Notes: generated by a model not told the origin, from the sequence alone. Counted from the first letter of the stretch, positions 35,144-45,298 are shown. The stretch is DNA of 64,000 nucleotides from Acidobacteriota bacterium (GCA_013289875.1 JABCZC010000004.1:1-64000); one strand, 5' to 3'. Numbers and translations are program-made.

Positions 35144-35400
35144 CACATACAGAATGGAACAGCTCCCATAGTGTCGAAAATTACAGGCCGGGGTTGCTGC
35201 AGTTAACCGACCACTCGGGCGCACCGTCTTTCGCACTCTGCACTTCTCCCTTTCAAGCGACTCCCCCACAGATGCTTACATCGTCCATTTTCGTGTAGCA
35301 TTCGTTTGCGTTGCGAGCGGCGCTGCTCAGAGAATCGCAGCTTTTGCTGGAACCAACCTCTGGCCAAGCCCGTAATTGTCCGGAAGAGAGGCGGACCTCT

Positions 35401-37458
35401 GTGAAAAACCTTCTGTCTGGAACATTGTTCTTGTCGCTGATCGCTTTAACAGCCGGAGCGCAGGATCGAAGCGCCCCCGGTGCGGGCCTGCCTCCGCTCA
35501 TTGATCGCGAGCTCATCTTTGGCAATCCCGAGATTGCCGCGGCGCAGATCTCTCCGAACGGACAATATATCGCCTTTGTTAAGCCTTGGAAGGACACGCG
35601 CAACATCTACGTGAAGGTCGTGGGCGAACCATTCAGCGCAGCCCGACTGCTCACGACGGAGACAAAGCGGCCCGTCGCCGGCTACTTCTGGACGAGAGAC
35701 AGCAGGTACATCCTGTATGTGAAGGACAACGCAGGCGATGAGAACTTTAATGTCTTCGCGGTAGATCCTTCGGCCAAGCCTGCTGCCGGCGCCGATGCTC
35801 CGCCGTCGCGTGATCTCACAGGTCTCAAGGGAGTGCGGGTAATCCCATACGAGCTTCCGAAGAGCGATCCCGATGTCGTCTATATCGGATTAAACGACCG
35901 CGACAAAGCCTGGCACGACCTTTACAAATTGCACATCTCAACAGGCGAAAAATCCCTTGTCCGCCAGAACACGGAGCGCATCACCGGCTGGCAATTCGAC
36001 CTCAAAGGCCAGTTGCGCCTGGCCACACGCAGCGCGGAAAACGGGGACACGGAAATCCTTCGCGTGGATGCGGACAAGTTTACCCAGGTCTACTCCTGCT
36101 CTGTATTTGAAACCTGCAATCCGGTGCGGTTCGACCGGGACGGCAAGCGCGTGTACATGCAGACGAACAAAGGCGCGGACGTGAACCTTATCTCACTGGT
36201 GCTTTTTGATCCCGAAACCGGCAAAACCGAGACGGTCGAATCCGATCCTTTGAAGAAAGTAGACTTCGGCGGGGCGATGTTCTCAGAAGCGACCGATGAG
36301 CTGGTCGGGACCTCCTACTATTACGACCGCGAAAAACGATACTTCCGCGACAAGGGCTTCGAGGCGGACTACCAATGGCTTCAGAGCCAGCTCCCCGGCA
36401 AAGAAATCAGCATGGGCTCGCGCACCAGGAATGAGCAGGTCTGGCTGGTCACGGCTAATAGCGACACCGAGCCGGGTCGAACACTGCTTTTTGACCGCAG
36501 GACACACACGCTCACGCCGCAATTCACGGTTCGTGAGAAGCTGCCCCGCGAAGACCTCGCCAGGATGACTTCGGTCGAATACAAGTCCTCGGACGGACTC
36601 GAAATCCCGGCGTACCTGACGCTGCCCAAGGGCGTTCCTGCGAAGAACCTTCCTACGTTGATGATTCCGCACGGTGGCCCCTGGGGACGCGATGTTTGGG
36701 GCTACAACGCACTGGCGCAGTTCTTCGCCAACCGCGGTTATGCCGTGCTCATGCCGAATTTTCGCGGCTCTACCGGCTATGGCAAGAAGTTCCTCGATGC
36801 CGGCAATCGCGAATGGGGCGCCAAGATGCAGGATGACATTACATGGGGCGTAAAGTATCTGGTCGCCGAAGGCATCGCCGACCCCAAGCGCGTGGGCATT
36901 CTGGGAGGCTCCTATGGCGGCTATGCCACGCTGGCGGGCGTGGCCTTCACCCCCGATGTCTATGCCGCCGCGGTTGATATCGTCGGCCCGTCGAATCTCA
37001 TCACGCTGCTGAACGCGATTCCGCCCTATTGGGAATCGATCAGGACAATGTTTTATCAACGGATGGGCGATCCGAGAACACCTGAGGGCAAGGCACTCCT
37101 CCTGGAGCGTTCGCCCCTTAACTCTGCCGACAAGATCAGGACCCCTCTGCTTGTCGCGCAGGGAGCCAATGATCCGCGAGTGAACCGGCGCGAAGCTGAG
37201 CAGATCGTCGTTGCGTTGCGCGATCGCGGCTTTCCCGTAGAGTATTTGCTGGCGCCTGACGAGGGCCATGGCTTCGCTCGGCCGGTCAACAACATGGCGC
37301 TATTTATGGAGTCGGAGAAATTTCTAGCCGAGCACCTCGGCGGCCGATATCAGGAGGGCGGCACGCCCGAAGTAACGGCGCGCCTGAAAGAAATCACCGT
37401 CGATCCCAAATCAGTTGTCGTGGAGAAAAAGCCCGAGCCAGCAGCACCTTCCAAATAA
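35401..37458 (+). CDS. S9-family prolyl oligopeptidase/acylaminoacyl peptidase, exported
   Basis: 685 aa. A signal peptide (NLLSGTLFLSLIALTAGAQ) is followed by a beta-propeller domain (about 40-400; WTRDSRYILYVKDN) and a C-terminal alpha/beta hydrolase. The catalytic triad is Ser in GGSYGGYA (about 504), Asp in NDPRV (about 590) and His in DEGHGF (about 622). It cleaves short peptides in the periplasm. GTG 35401 is chosen because AGAGAGG lies just ahead and the signal peptide starts there; an in-frame ATG at 35311 would put 30 polar residues before it. Monocistronic. Confidence 0.88.
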   Translation: MKNLLSGTLFLSLIALTAGAQDRSAPGAGLPPLIDRELIFGNPEIAAAQISPNGQYIAFVKPWKDTRNIYVKVVGEPFSAARLLTTETKRPVAGYFWTRDSRYILYVKDNAGDENFNVFAVDPSAKPAAGADAPPSRDLTGLKGVRVIPYELPKSDPDVVYIGLNDRDKAWHDLYKLHISTGEKSLVRQNTERITGWQFDLKGQLRLATRSAENGDTEILRVDADKFTQVYSCSVFETCNPVRFDRDGKRVYMQTNKGADVNLISLVLFDPETGKTETVESDPLKKVDFGGAMFSEATDELVGTSYYYDREKRYFRDKGFEADYQWLQSQLPGKEISMGSRTRNEQVWLVTANSDTEPGRTLLFDRRTHTLTPQFTVREKLPREDLARMTSVEYKSSDGLEIPAYLTLPKGVPAKNLPTLMIPHGGPWGRDVWGYNALAQFFANRGYAVLMPNFRGSTGYGKKFLDAGNREWGAKMQDDITWGVKYLVAEGIADPKRVGILGGSYGGYATLAGVAFTPDVYAAAVDIVGPSNLITLLNAIPPYWESIRTMFYQRMGDPRTPEGKALLLERSPLNSADKIRTPLLVAQGANDPRVNRREAEQIVVALRDRGFPVEYLLAPDEGHGFARPVNNMALFMESEKFLAEHLGGRYQEGGTPEVTARLKEITVDPKSVVVEKKPEPAAPSK

Positions 37459-37877
37459 TTGGTCGTTGAACCTCCCGCGAGGTGCAACCCATCGATTCCA
37501 AAAGACGGCTGTGCCGCTAGGCAACCTCGTCCGCGCTGTTGCGAATTCGATACCTTACTCACCCCCCGGTCGGCCGGCGGCAGAACTCCAGAAGAGGTCG
37601 AGGCCCCGTTCCGCGTGGATCACGAATCAGAAGCAAGGGAATTTTCCGGATCACTGAATTCCCTTGCAATAACGGATGAGTGAACTCACTATGGACGCGA
37701 GAGCATTTCTGAACGGCTGCCGCTCGGCGGTAGAGCACTACGGCGGGTCGTGACAGAAAGCTATCGCGACTCTCTGTCCTGCTCCGTGGCGGATACCGTG
37801 ATCCGGAAGGGTTTCAGCGGCATCCCAAGCAGTCCATCCCAATCTGGGCGATTCCAATCAGTCAAAGGGGCGAGCAA
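37459..37877. other. 419-bp gene-free stretch with a strong hairpin
   Basis: No gene supported. It contains a perfect 11-bp inverted repeat, GCAAGGGAATT at 37633-37643 and AATTCCCTTGC at 37657-37667, separated by 13 nt. No U tract follows, so it may be a terminator-like or regulatory structure. The rest looks like the leader of the following exported-protein gene. Confidence 0.5.
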
Positions 37878-40523
37878 ATGCGGTCATACCTGCTTCAGGA
37901 AAAGACATCGTTCCCTGGTCGTTTGGGCCGGGGGCAGCTGGGCAGGGCGACCCTATTCACCTTTTTAGCCCTTGCCTGGTCGACCGCTGTGCTCAGCCAG
38001 GTCAACGTAACGGAGAGGGGTTACGACCATTTTCGCACTGGCGCGAATACTGCGGAGAGTATCCTCACTCCCGCAAATGTGAGCTCCAGCGCGAATCAGT
38101 TCCACAAGCAATTTGTCATGCGGGTGGACGGAAAAATCGAGGGTTCTCCGCTCTATGCCTCCGGCGTCTCGATTTCCGGCGGAACGCACAACGTGATCTA
38201 TGTCGCGACGATGCATAACACGGTCTTCGCCTTTGACGCGGATGATGGAACACAACTCTCCGCGCGATGGCTGGGGAATCCGGTCACGGGGCCCGATCTG
38301 AGTCATCTCAAACCGACGACGGTTCACCCTGAGTGGGGAATTCTGAGCACTCCGGTGATCGACCTCAAGACAGGGACGCTGTACGTCGTGCGCTGGGGCT
38401 ACGAAAACGGAACCAGCGGGCCGACCTTCCGACTATTTGGGCTCGACATGACGAACCTGACCAACGACAAGTTCCAGTCGGTGCTCATTGACGGGTTCAA
38501 TGTTGGCGGCAGCGGGTTCAATCGCTATCTGCAGTTGCAGCGTGCCGGGCTGACCCTGGCCGCCAAGCCGGGTGGCCCGCAAGCGCTGGTGATTGCCTTC
38601 GGCGGCGGCGAGGGTGAGGGTGCTTCTCCGGGGTGGGTGGTGGCATATGACACGAAGAAACTTGCACAAGGAAGCGCACAAGCAAATGTGTGGTGCAGCA
38701 ATCCACGGAACGGCGGCGGCGGCGGCGGCGGCGGAGGTGTCTGGATGGCAAATGCGGCTCCGGCAATCGACCCCAACGGAGACATATATGTAGTTACGGG
38801 CAATGGCCCGTACAATCCGCAGTTCGGGCTGGACCAACTGGGTGAGAGCATCGTGCATCTGGTGTGGAATCCGGGAAACCCGGGGTCGCTGACGGTGGCG
38901 GACTGGTTCACTCCGTTCGTCGACTCCAGCCGCGATGACGGACACCGGGACCAGGATCTTGCTTCAGGAGGCATCATTGCATTTCCGGATGAGATGGGCC
39001 TTATCGCCGGCGGCAAGGACGGAGCGTACTACCACGTGAACCGCGCGAATATGGGTAAGCGCGATTTTACCCAGCTCCTCGACAGTCCATTTGTCGCGTC
39101 ATTCGACTATCAACCCACCAACGACCACACATCGCTCTTCGACGACCTGAACCAAGTGACGTCGACCGATCCGTTCACCATTGGCCCCGCCTCCGGCGGT
39201 CGCACAGCGCACATTCATGGGACGGGCGTGTACTTCAACAATCTGATCTTCGTGCAGGGCGAGAATAATAAGGTCCGCGTCTTCTCCAAGAGCAGCGGGC
39301 ATATCCGCCCTCAACCAGTCGCCCAGGGCACATCCATTGCTTCGTTTGGAACTTCCTCACCGGGAGGCATGCCGGGGGGTATCCTTGCACTTTCTGCAAA
39401 CGGAACATCGAACGCGATCCTGTGGGCGAATGAAGCCTTCGGGAATCTTCCCAACGATCCCGACGCCAACCTGCACTCTACTCCCAACACTCTGCGGGCT
39501 TACGATGTTTCAACAGTGCCGAGCGGCACCTTGAAGGAGATCTGGGACAGCGAAGCGGAGCCGAACGATCGCCTTGGCGAGTCAACCAAATTTGCTCCTC
39601 CGTTGGTGGCGAATGGCAAGGTATACCAGGCTACCTACGACAATCAGATCGTGGTCTACGGGCTCGGCAAACCCTCGGCGACGCCCACCCGCGACATTCG
39701 GCGGACGGTGGTATTCATCTATGGACAGACGATTCCTGGCCAGGACATGTTTGTCCGTGGGGGCACGAAAGGCGGCGGCCCCATTCGCATTCGTCATCGC
39801 AACTGGTTGAACCCGCACACCAATACGTATCGATTCGGAGACGCCAATCTCGACTTCGAAGGAGTCGAACTCGGCCAGACGGCGCCGCCCGGCAGGTTCG
39901 GCGGAGGCTCGCCGGTGGATTGGACGACGAGTCTGGCGCAGGGCACAGGCCAGCCGTACGTGTCTATGGCCGGTTTTGGAATCGCGGACGAGAACACGTT
40001 CGGCTCGAACTACTGGATGCTTGATGTGGACATGGACTGCGAGCAGGCGTTCGATGACGGTCACGGCGGAAAGTGGTTCGAGCTGAAGGCACTCATTGCG
40101 CCGCGTCCGGGTCCGGAGGAAGACGTCGCACAGACCAGCAATCCGGCGCCGCCGTACTCGTCCCCCAACCATATGGGACTGTGCGGCATGATCAATGTGT
40201 TTGTCGCCAACTTCCCGAATCTGCCGGCGGGGCTTGATCCGAACCCGGCTCAATTTATCAAACCAAGCTACAACTACCTCTCCCCTGTTGACGACCGCAC
40301 GGCTTCGACCGACGTGCTGGACAACACCCCCTGCGTCTCTCCGACGGTTGAGAATCGCTGCGTCGGGAACCTCTCGCAGAGCTGCCAGAGCGTCAACGGT
40401 GGCAACTTCTTCCGAACCGTTCAAAATTGCAATCTGAAGTCTGCAGGAGGCAACTACGGACAGATGTGCCAGAAGTCGACGGGTCAGTGTTGCACGCCCA
40501 ACTCGGGGGATATCTGCCAATGA
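37878..40523 (+). CDS. large secreted PQQ-like beta-propeller protein with Cys-rich tail
   Basis: 881 aa. After a signal peptide (FTFLALAWSTAVLSQ, about residues 26-41) residues about 45-600 are a quinoprotein-type eight-bladed propeller: VIYVATMHNTVFAFDADDG, WGILSTPVIDLKTGTLYVV, NGDIYVVTGNGPYNP, VYQATYDNQIVVYG. Many acidobacterial secreted proteins carry this fold and most have no proven enzymatic role. Residues about 600-810 form a second beta-rich domain, and the last 60 residues have ten Cys (CVSPTVENRCVGNLSQSC, CCTPNSGDICQ), suggesting a disulphide-stabilised module. A run of nine Gly (about residue 280) is encoded by a GGC repeat. ATG 37878 starts a plausible signal; no neighbour is co-oriented close by. 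Confidence 0.7.
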   Translation: MRSYLLQEKTSFPGRLGRGQLGRATLFTFLALAWSTAVLSQVNVTERGYDHFRTGANTAESILTPANVSSSANQFHKQFVMRVDGKIEGSPLYASGVSISGGTHNVIYVATMHNTVFAFDADDGTQLSARWLGNPVTGPDLSHLKPTTVHPEWGILSTPVIDLKTGTLYVVRWGYENGTSGPTFRLFGLDMTNLTNDKFQSVLIDGFNVGGSGFNRYLQLQRAGLTLAAKPGGPQALVIAFGGGEGEGASPGWVVAYDTKKLAQGSAQANVWCSNPRNGGGGGGGGGVWMANAAPAIDPNGDIYVVTGNGPYNPQFGLDQLGESIVHLVWNPGNPGSLTVADWFTPFVDSSRDDGHRDQDLASGGIIAFPDEMGLIAGGKDGAYYHVNRANMGKRDFTQLLDSPFVASFDYQPTNDHTSLFDDLNQVTSTDPFTIGPASGGRTAHIHGTGVYFNNLIFVQGENNKVRVFSKSSGHIRPQPVAQGTSIASFGTSSPGGMPGGILALSANGTSNAILWANEAFGNLPNDPDANLHSTPNTLRAYDVSTVPSGTLKEIWDSEAEPNDRLGESTKFAPPLVANGKVYQATYDNQIVVYGLGKPSATPTRDIRRTVVFIYGQTIPGQDMFVRGGTKGGGPIRIRHRNWLNPHTNTYRFGDANLDFEGVELGQTAPPGRFGGGSPVDWTTSLAQGTGQPYVSMAGFGIADENTFGSNYWMLDVDMDCEQAFDDGHGGKWFELKALIAPRPGPEEDVAQTSNPAPPYSSPNHMGLCGMINVFVANFPNLPAGLDPNPAQFIKPSYNYLSPVDDRTASTDVLDNTPCVSPTVENRCVGNLSQSCQSVNGGNFFRTVQNCNLKSAGGNYGQMCQKSTGQCCTPNSGDICQ
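38711..38734 (+). repeat. (GGC)n microsatellite encoding nine glycines
   Basis: Seven uninterrupted GGC units followed by GGA and GGT inside the propeller protein gene. Such triplet runs change length by slippage without a frameshift. Confidence 0.85.
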
Positions 40524-40622
40524 CAAAAGGTATTCGTTAAGCCGCAGCGCAATCCATCCAAGTTTTGAGAATTCAGTTGCGCGCTGACTGGATTCCGTGT
40601 TCTGGATTTATGTCCGCAGTCC

Positions 40623-40811
40623 TCATTTTTTGCGCATTGCTTGCAGCGGCTCAGCCTGTCCTATATACCACTGGTCAACGTTTTTGAAGCTGCCCACTGT
40701 ATTGCCGTTGGCGTCGAAAACCTTCAGCGTTCCGGCTTCTTCCTGAGCGTTCACACCATCCGGCACGACTGCCATTTCATTGGTGTGTTGCATTTTTACG
40801 AATACGGGCAT
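40623..40811 (-). CDS. small hypothetical protein (62 aa)
   Basis: The likely start is ATG 40811 (MPVFVKMQHTNEMAVVPDG), behind an AGGAGG at ideal distance. The translation shows strand-forming segments (TLKVFDANGNTVGSFKNVD) and a Trp/Tyr pair near the end (QWYIG). An upstream in-frame ATG at 40871 gives residues unlike the rest. Family not recognised. Function unknown; the strong ribosome binding site supports translation. Confidence 0.65.
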   Translation of the reverse strand: MPVFVKMQHTNEMAVVPDGVNAQEEAGTLKVFDANGNTVGSFKNVDQWYIGQAEPLQAMRKK

Positions 40812-40920
40812 GGAGAACCTCCTGCGTGAGGGAGCATAACACGGCGGGGCTTCACAAGGGAGAAATCGCACGGCAAAAAAAGGCGGGACCAGAGCCCCGC
40901 CGGGAGTCAGTGAGGCAAAG

Positions 40921-43900
40921 TCAGAAGGTGAGTCGCGCCCCCAGCTGAATGAGGCGGGGAGTGGTAGCGGACGTGATTTTGCCGTTGAGAGAGGACGCCA
41001 GGTTCGCGGTTGGCGCGCTGAGACTCACCATGTTGAAGGCATTCGTGGCCTCGCCGCGCAGCTGCAACGTAAATCGTTCACCGAAGTTGATGTTGCGTAA
41101 TATTCCGACATCGATATCCCGATATCCCGGACCAACAAGGTAATCGCGCGGCGTGTTGCCATCCGCACCATAGGGTCCAATGCCGAGGCCAGGGCCATTG
41201 TTGGCGAACGCCGCAGTGTTGAACCACTCGGCGGCCACTTCTGTGCGGCTTCTGTGTGGACTGAGGAACGCGGTCTGCCCAGGGACCAGGTTCGGCCGGT
41301 TATTGTTCGCGCTGTCAAAGTTCTTGTTGGAGCCGGTGACGATATTGACCGGCGCGCCGCTGTAGAGAGTGGCGATGGACGAGATCGTCCAGCCGTTGGC
41401 GAGCTGTCTCATGACGGAGTTCGCCCCATTGTAGTAGCTGATATTCCACATGCCGGAGATGCTGGCCATGTTGCGCCGATCATTGTCTGTCGAGCCTCTT
41501 TCTTCCCACAGGTTGTCGAAATCCTGGGCATATGCCAGTCCGACTGCCGACTCATTTGCGCTTTGCAGCGAATGGCTCCAGACATAGAAGCCGTTGAGCA
41601 TGAAGTTGCGTGTCAGCGGCCGGTGAACCGAGAACTGCAGGGAGTTATAGGCAGCAGTCTGGTTCGATATAAGAAAAATATTCTGGCCCAGAACGCCTGG
41701 GTCGTAAGGGCGCCGGGAGTTGATGCTGGCTTGCGATGTCGTGGCTCCCGGTGCATACGGAGCGTAATTGTCGTCGATCATAATAGGGAGATCGTGCGAC
41801 AGCGTTCCGACATAGGCAAGTGTGGCGCTGAATTGGCCCGGCAACTGTTGCTGAACGGCGGCATTGATCTGGTAGACCAGCGGCCATTGTGTGTTTTCCG
41901 AGATTGTCTCGACACTGGCCGCAGGAAGGAAGCGGGGACTGGACGGTGTATATGTGTAGGGAAAGGGGTCTCCATCGGGGAATGAAGCTGGATTCCCGTA
42001 GACGTTGGTAAACGATTTGATTGAGTTGAAGGTCTGGCGAACGGCGAAAGGCTGCGCATTCGCCGGCTGGTTCCATTCGTTGCCGCTCACGCTGCCAAAG
42101 AAAATGCCCGCACCGGCGCGGACGGCGGTTTTGCCATCACCAAACGGATCCCATGCAAGGCCAACACGCGGCGAGATGTGGTGCCAGCGCAGGTCGACGA
42201 TGCCTCGGGGTACGCCCTTGTCTCCCGGATAAAGCAGGCCCAGCGGAGCGCTGGGAACCACCGTGGATTGAACGTTGGGGACGAAGGTGCCGGTGAGGTT
42301 TGAAGACTCGACCGGGGGAACGTCAATATCCCAGCGCAATCCAAGATTTGCCATGAGCCGGGGCGAAACCCGGTAGTCGTCTTCGATGAAGAATGCCGTG
42401 TGCCAGTCGCTCAGCAGCCCATGGTAAGGAGTGTCCTGTTCCATGGTGTTCACCTGACCAGTGACGAAGTCGCCCAGTGCATTCCCCGTAGTCGTAGGAG
42501 CAGAGGTCTGGAAGGTGAAGACGCCAAAGTTATAAAGGTTGCCGACGATCATGTTTTTGTCCAGAGCCAGCTCCCCTCCGAAATTGAGCGAGTGTCTGCC
42601 CTTGGTCATGCTGACCAGATCGCGCAGCGAATAAAAGTCGGTGGTGGTCACCGGACCCGCGAGCGCCCCGCCCACGCTGAAATATCCAGACACTGTCAAC
42701 TCGGGGAGAGCCTTCGGTCCCTGAATCGTAAAATCTGATCCGAGATCTCCAAGCGAAACCGCCGGCAGGTTGATGCGTCCTCCCGCCACCCTCGTGAAGC
42801 CGATCCAGGCTTCGTTGATGGTTGTGGGGCTGAAGGTGTGAACGTCACTGACGTTGGCGTTCTGTTGCGTCGAGAATGACTGGTTGATATCCCAGATCAG
42901 GTTGCCATTCCCATAAGCATTCTGCGTGGACTTGAGGTAGAAGTAAGTCGCCGCAAGATGATCCTTTGCGCCAATAACCTGGTCATATTTCCCAAGGTAT
43001 TCGTTCTGGTCGGTCGGGCCAGTGAAGAAGCCTGTCCAGGCATTGTTCGCGCTGTTGGGCAGCGGAATGTACTGTTTGATGATGTTTGCGGCTGTCTGGT
43101 CCAACAAGGCAGTCGGAACGCATCCCTTGGTAGGAACCTGGCAGTTCGGAGAACTGTTCGTCCCTATCACCGGGGTCTTGGTGCCGGGGAAATCAGGAAT
43201 CACCTTCGATTGCGTGAAGTCGCCCTCGCGCTCGAGCGACGTGGGAACCACGCCGCCGCTCAGTAGCTGACCGATGGATTGTCGCAGGCCGGCATAACTG
43301 AAGAAGAAGAAGACCTTGTCGCGAACGATCGGGCCACCGATGGTGCCGCCAAATTGATTGCGGTGATAGGGAGCATTCAGGGCTTTGCCATTCACCACGG
43401 GTGCGTTCCAGGGAACCGCATTCAGAGCTGTGTTGCGCACGAATTCAAACAGAGAGCCGTGAAGTTGATTGGTTCCGGAGCGAGTGACCGCCGTGACCAC
43501 GGCGCTGGACATGCGGCCGTACTGGGCCGCGAAGTTGGCGGTCTCTACGCGAAACTGGTCGAGCGCGTCTGGGTTCGGCAGAGGGTTTCCATAGTTGCGG
43601 ATTCCGGTCATGTTGCTGGCGCCGTCCAGGTAAAAGCTGACCATGGGAACGCCGCCGTCAATGCCGCCGTTGACGACGACCTGGGTGGACGGGACGCCAA
43701 TTACATAGTTGGGAGTGCCGCTGGGATTGGTGAGCGGACTGGCGCTGTTGTATTGCACTCCGGGCGTGAGAGAGAGCTCGGTATACGCATTGCGGTTCAC
43801 CAACGGTAGACCGATGATTTCGGCTGGCTGCACTGTTCTTCCCAACGTCGCGGAAGTTGTATCCACGAGAGCCGGAGCTTCTGTAACCGTGACAGTCTGG

Positions 43901-44298
43901 CTTTGCACGCCGATCGCCAGAGTAACGTTCAGGGCTTGCGTCTCGTCGACGGCCACTGCGAGATTCTCTTGCACAAGCTTCTTGAAGCCGGTTGCATCGA
44001 CTTCAACGTTGTATGTGCCGACAGGGAGATACTGAATGTAGTACGCCCCCTCGCTGTCCGTCGCGACGGAACGGGTGAGTCCGGTTTCGACATTTACCGC
44101 TGTCACTCTGGCAGCGGGGACCACCGCACCCTGTGCGTCTCTGACCGTTCCCCTGATGGACCCGGTAATCTGCTGTCCGCTCGCGTTTACTGCGAATAGC
44201 AGGGCGAGCAGCCCCATCACCCAAAGTGCGGCAAGGGGGCGCTGCAGACTTTTGGCACTGCCTCCAGGTTGTACCGATTGCGTATGTATTGTTTTCAC
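40921..44298 (-). CDS. Oar-like TonB-dependent outer-membrane receptor with carboxypeptidase-regulatory domain
   Basis: 1125 aa. A signal peptide ends at AVNASGQQ. Residues about 45-130 are a carboxypeptidase-regulatory/CNA-B-like domain (GSIRGTVRDAQGAVVPAARV), followed by a plug region (IGLPLVNRNAYTELSLTPGV) and a long beta-barrel ending in GARLTF, a C-terminal Phe as expected for an outer-membrane barrel. This is the acidobacterial SusC-like/Oar type that moves oligosaccharides in a TonB-dependent way. It starts with GTG behind GGAGAGG. A 17-bp palindrome lies 76 bp upstream (44374-44390) and resembles others in the uronate locus, linking this receptor to uptake of unsaturated uronate oligosaccharides. 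No SusD partner is adjacent. Confidence 0.9.
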   Translation of the reverse strand: MKTIHTQSVQPGGSAKSLQRPLAALWVMGLLALLFAVNASGQQITGSIRGTVRDAQGAVVPAARVTAVNVETGLTRSVATDSEGAYYIQYLPVGTYNVEVDATGFKKLVQENLAVAVDETQALNVTLAIGVQSQTVTVTEAPALVDTTSATLGRTVQPAEIIGLPLVNRNAYTELSLTPGVQYNSASPLTNPSGTPNYVIGVPSTQVVVNGGIDGGVPMVSFYLDGASNMTGIRNYGNPLPNPDALDQFRVETANFAAQYGRMSSAVVTAVTRSGTNQLHGSLFEFVRNTALNAVPWNAPVVNGKALNAPYHRNQFGGTIGGPIVRDKVFFFFSYAGLRQSIGQLLSGGVVPTSLEREGDFTQSKVIPDFPGTKTPVIGTNSSPNCQVPTKGCVPTALLDQTAANIIKQYIPLPNSANNAWTGFFTGPTDQNEYLGKYDQVIGAKDHLAATYFYLKSTQNAYGNGNLIWDINQSFSTQQNANVSDVHTFSPTTINEAWIGFTRVAGGRINLPAVSLGDLGSDFTIQGPKALPELTVSGYFSVGGALAGPVTTTDFYSLRDLVSMTKGRHSLNFGGELALDKNMIVGNLYNFGVFTFQTSAPTTTGNALGDFVTGQVNTMEQDTPYHGLLSDWHTAFFIEDDYRVSPRLMANLGLRWDIDVPPVESSNLTGTFVPNVQSTVVPSAPLGLLYPGDKGVPRGIVDLRWHHISPRVGLAWDPFGDGKTAVRAGAGIFFGSVSGNEWNQPANAQPFAVRQTFNSIKSFTNVYGNPASFPDGDPFPYTYTPSSPRFLPAASVETISENTQWPLVYQINAAVQQQLPGQFSATLAYVGTLSHDLPIMIDDNYAPYAPGATTSQASINSRRPYDPGVLGQNIFLISNQTAAYNSLQFSVHRPLTRNFMLNGFYVWSHSLQSANESAVGLAYAQDFDNLWEERGSTDNDRRNMASISGMWNISYYNGANSVMRQLANGWTISSIATLYSGAPVNIVTGSNKNFDSANNNRPNLVPGQTAFLSPHRSRTEVAAEWFNTAAFANNGPGLGIGPYGADGNTPRDYLVGPGYRDIDVGILRNINFGERFTLQLRGEATNAFNMVSLSAPTANLASSLNGKITSATTPRLIQLGARLTF

Positions 44299-44373
44299 TG
44301 CCCTCTCCTTCGCATCCAGTCACGTATTCTTCAAATCCGCGACAACGAGTGTCAAGCAGATTGTGCACCATCC

Positions 44374-44390
44374 GTTCCGCTATGCGGGAC
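44374..44390. promoter_or_regulatory. candidate IclR-type operator, TonB receptor promoter
   Basis: GTTCCGCTATGCGGGAC is a near-perfect palindrome (one mismatch) upstream of the receptor start. It shares the pattern GTNCCRCTATRCGGNAC with 45460-45476 and, more weakly, 47314-47330 and 55311-55327. Confidence 0.55.
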
Positions 44391-44461
44391 GCATTTCAAC
44401 ATGGTGACCAGCGCGTTGATCTAGGAGCGTATGAGGAATGAGGGCGTGTGCTGGTGATTGC

Positions 44462-45286
44462 TCAGCGCTTGCGTTTGACTGGTACAACCGGGGCCTGGCG
44501 GCCGATGCGCGTCGAGAGCTCCTGCGCAGTCTTCAACATGGTCTTTCCGATGAGCTGGAAACGGTCCGGAGTAATGCGCGACGATGGTCCGGAGACGCTG
44601 AGGGCTGCCACGGCGCGATTGTTCGCATTAAGAATGGGCGCGGCGATGCAGCGCACGCCATCCTCGATCTCTTCATCGTCAATAGCAAACTCGCGGTCGC
44701 GGATGCGCTCTAGTTCGCGCTTCAAAGCAAGCACATTGGTGATGGTGTTTCTGGTTCTTGCCTCCATGCGGGATGCGGCAAGAATCTGGTCGACTTCGTT
44801 TTCCGGAAGATATGCCAGCATCGCTTTGCCCAGTGCCGTGCAATAGACGGGGTTGCGCGCTCCGAGTTTTGACCCCATGGTAAGCGAACGCTGCGCTTCG
44901 ATACGCTCGATGTACAGCACCTCGGCGCGATCGAGCAGAGCGAGATGGACAGTCTCTCCTACGTCGAATGCCACGCGCGTCATCAGCGGACGCGCTTCGT
45001 CACGGATGTTTACGTGATCGAGCGCCTGGCATCCAAGATCGTACAGGTGAAGGCCAAGGCGATAACGGTTGGAATCCAGACCCCTGCGCAGCAGGCCGCG
45101 ACTTTCGAGCACATGGGCAATGCGGTGAGTGGTGGTCTTGTGAAGCTTCATCGCCGCCGACAACTCGGGCAGGCCTGCTTCTCCGGAGCTTTGCTTGCCG
45201 ATGAACTCGAGGATGTTGATGGCGCGATCCAGCACCTGCACCTTGTAGGGCGGCTTCTTCGGGCGTTTTACCGCGCGTTTCATCAT
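44462..45286 (-). CDS. IclR-family transcriptional regulator (first of two in the uronate locus)
   Basis: 274 aa. An N-terminal winged helix-turn-helix (about 15-80; LPELSAAMKLHKTTTHRIAH as recognition region) is followed by the IclR effector-binding domain (about 95-265) with GARNPVYCTALGKAMLAYLP and FAIDDEEIEDGVRCIAAPI, the region that binds small acids. Members related to KdgR sense 2-keto-3-deoxygluconate; that ligand is inferred here from the divergent KDG kinase gene. A 7-bp inverted repeat (45299-45318) lies directly before its start, suggesting autoregulation. 53% of its motifs are shared with the second IclR at 49630 by eye (PVYCT, GKAMLA, AIDDEEIE), so the two look like paralogues. 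Confidence 0.88.
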   Translation of the reverse strand: MMKRAVKRPKKPPYKVQVLDRAINILEFIGKQSSGEAGLPELSAAMKLHKTTTHRIAHVLESRGLLRRGLDSNRYRLGLHLYDLGCQALDHVNIRDEARPLMTRVAFDVGETVHLALLDRAEVLYIERIEAQRSLTMGSKLGARNPVYCTALGKAMLAYLPENEVDQILAASRMEARTRNTITNVLALKRELERIRDREFAIDDEEIEDGVRCIAAPILNANNRAVAALSVSGPSSRITPDRFQLIGKTMLKTAQELSTRIGRQAPVVPVKRKR

Positions 45287-45298
45287 GCGAAGCTTACC

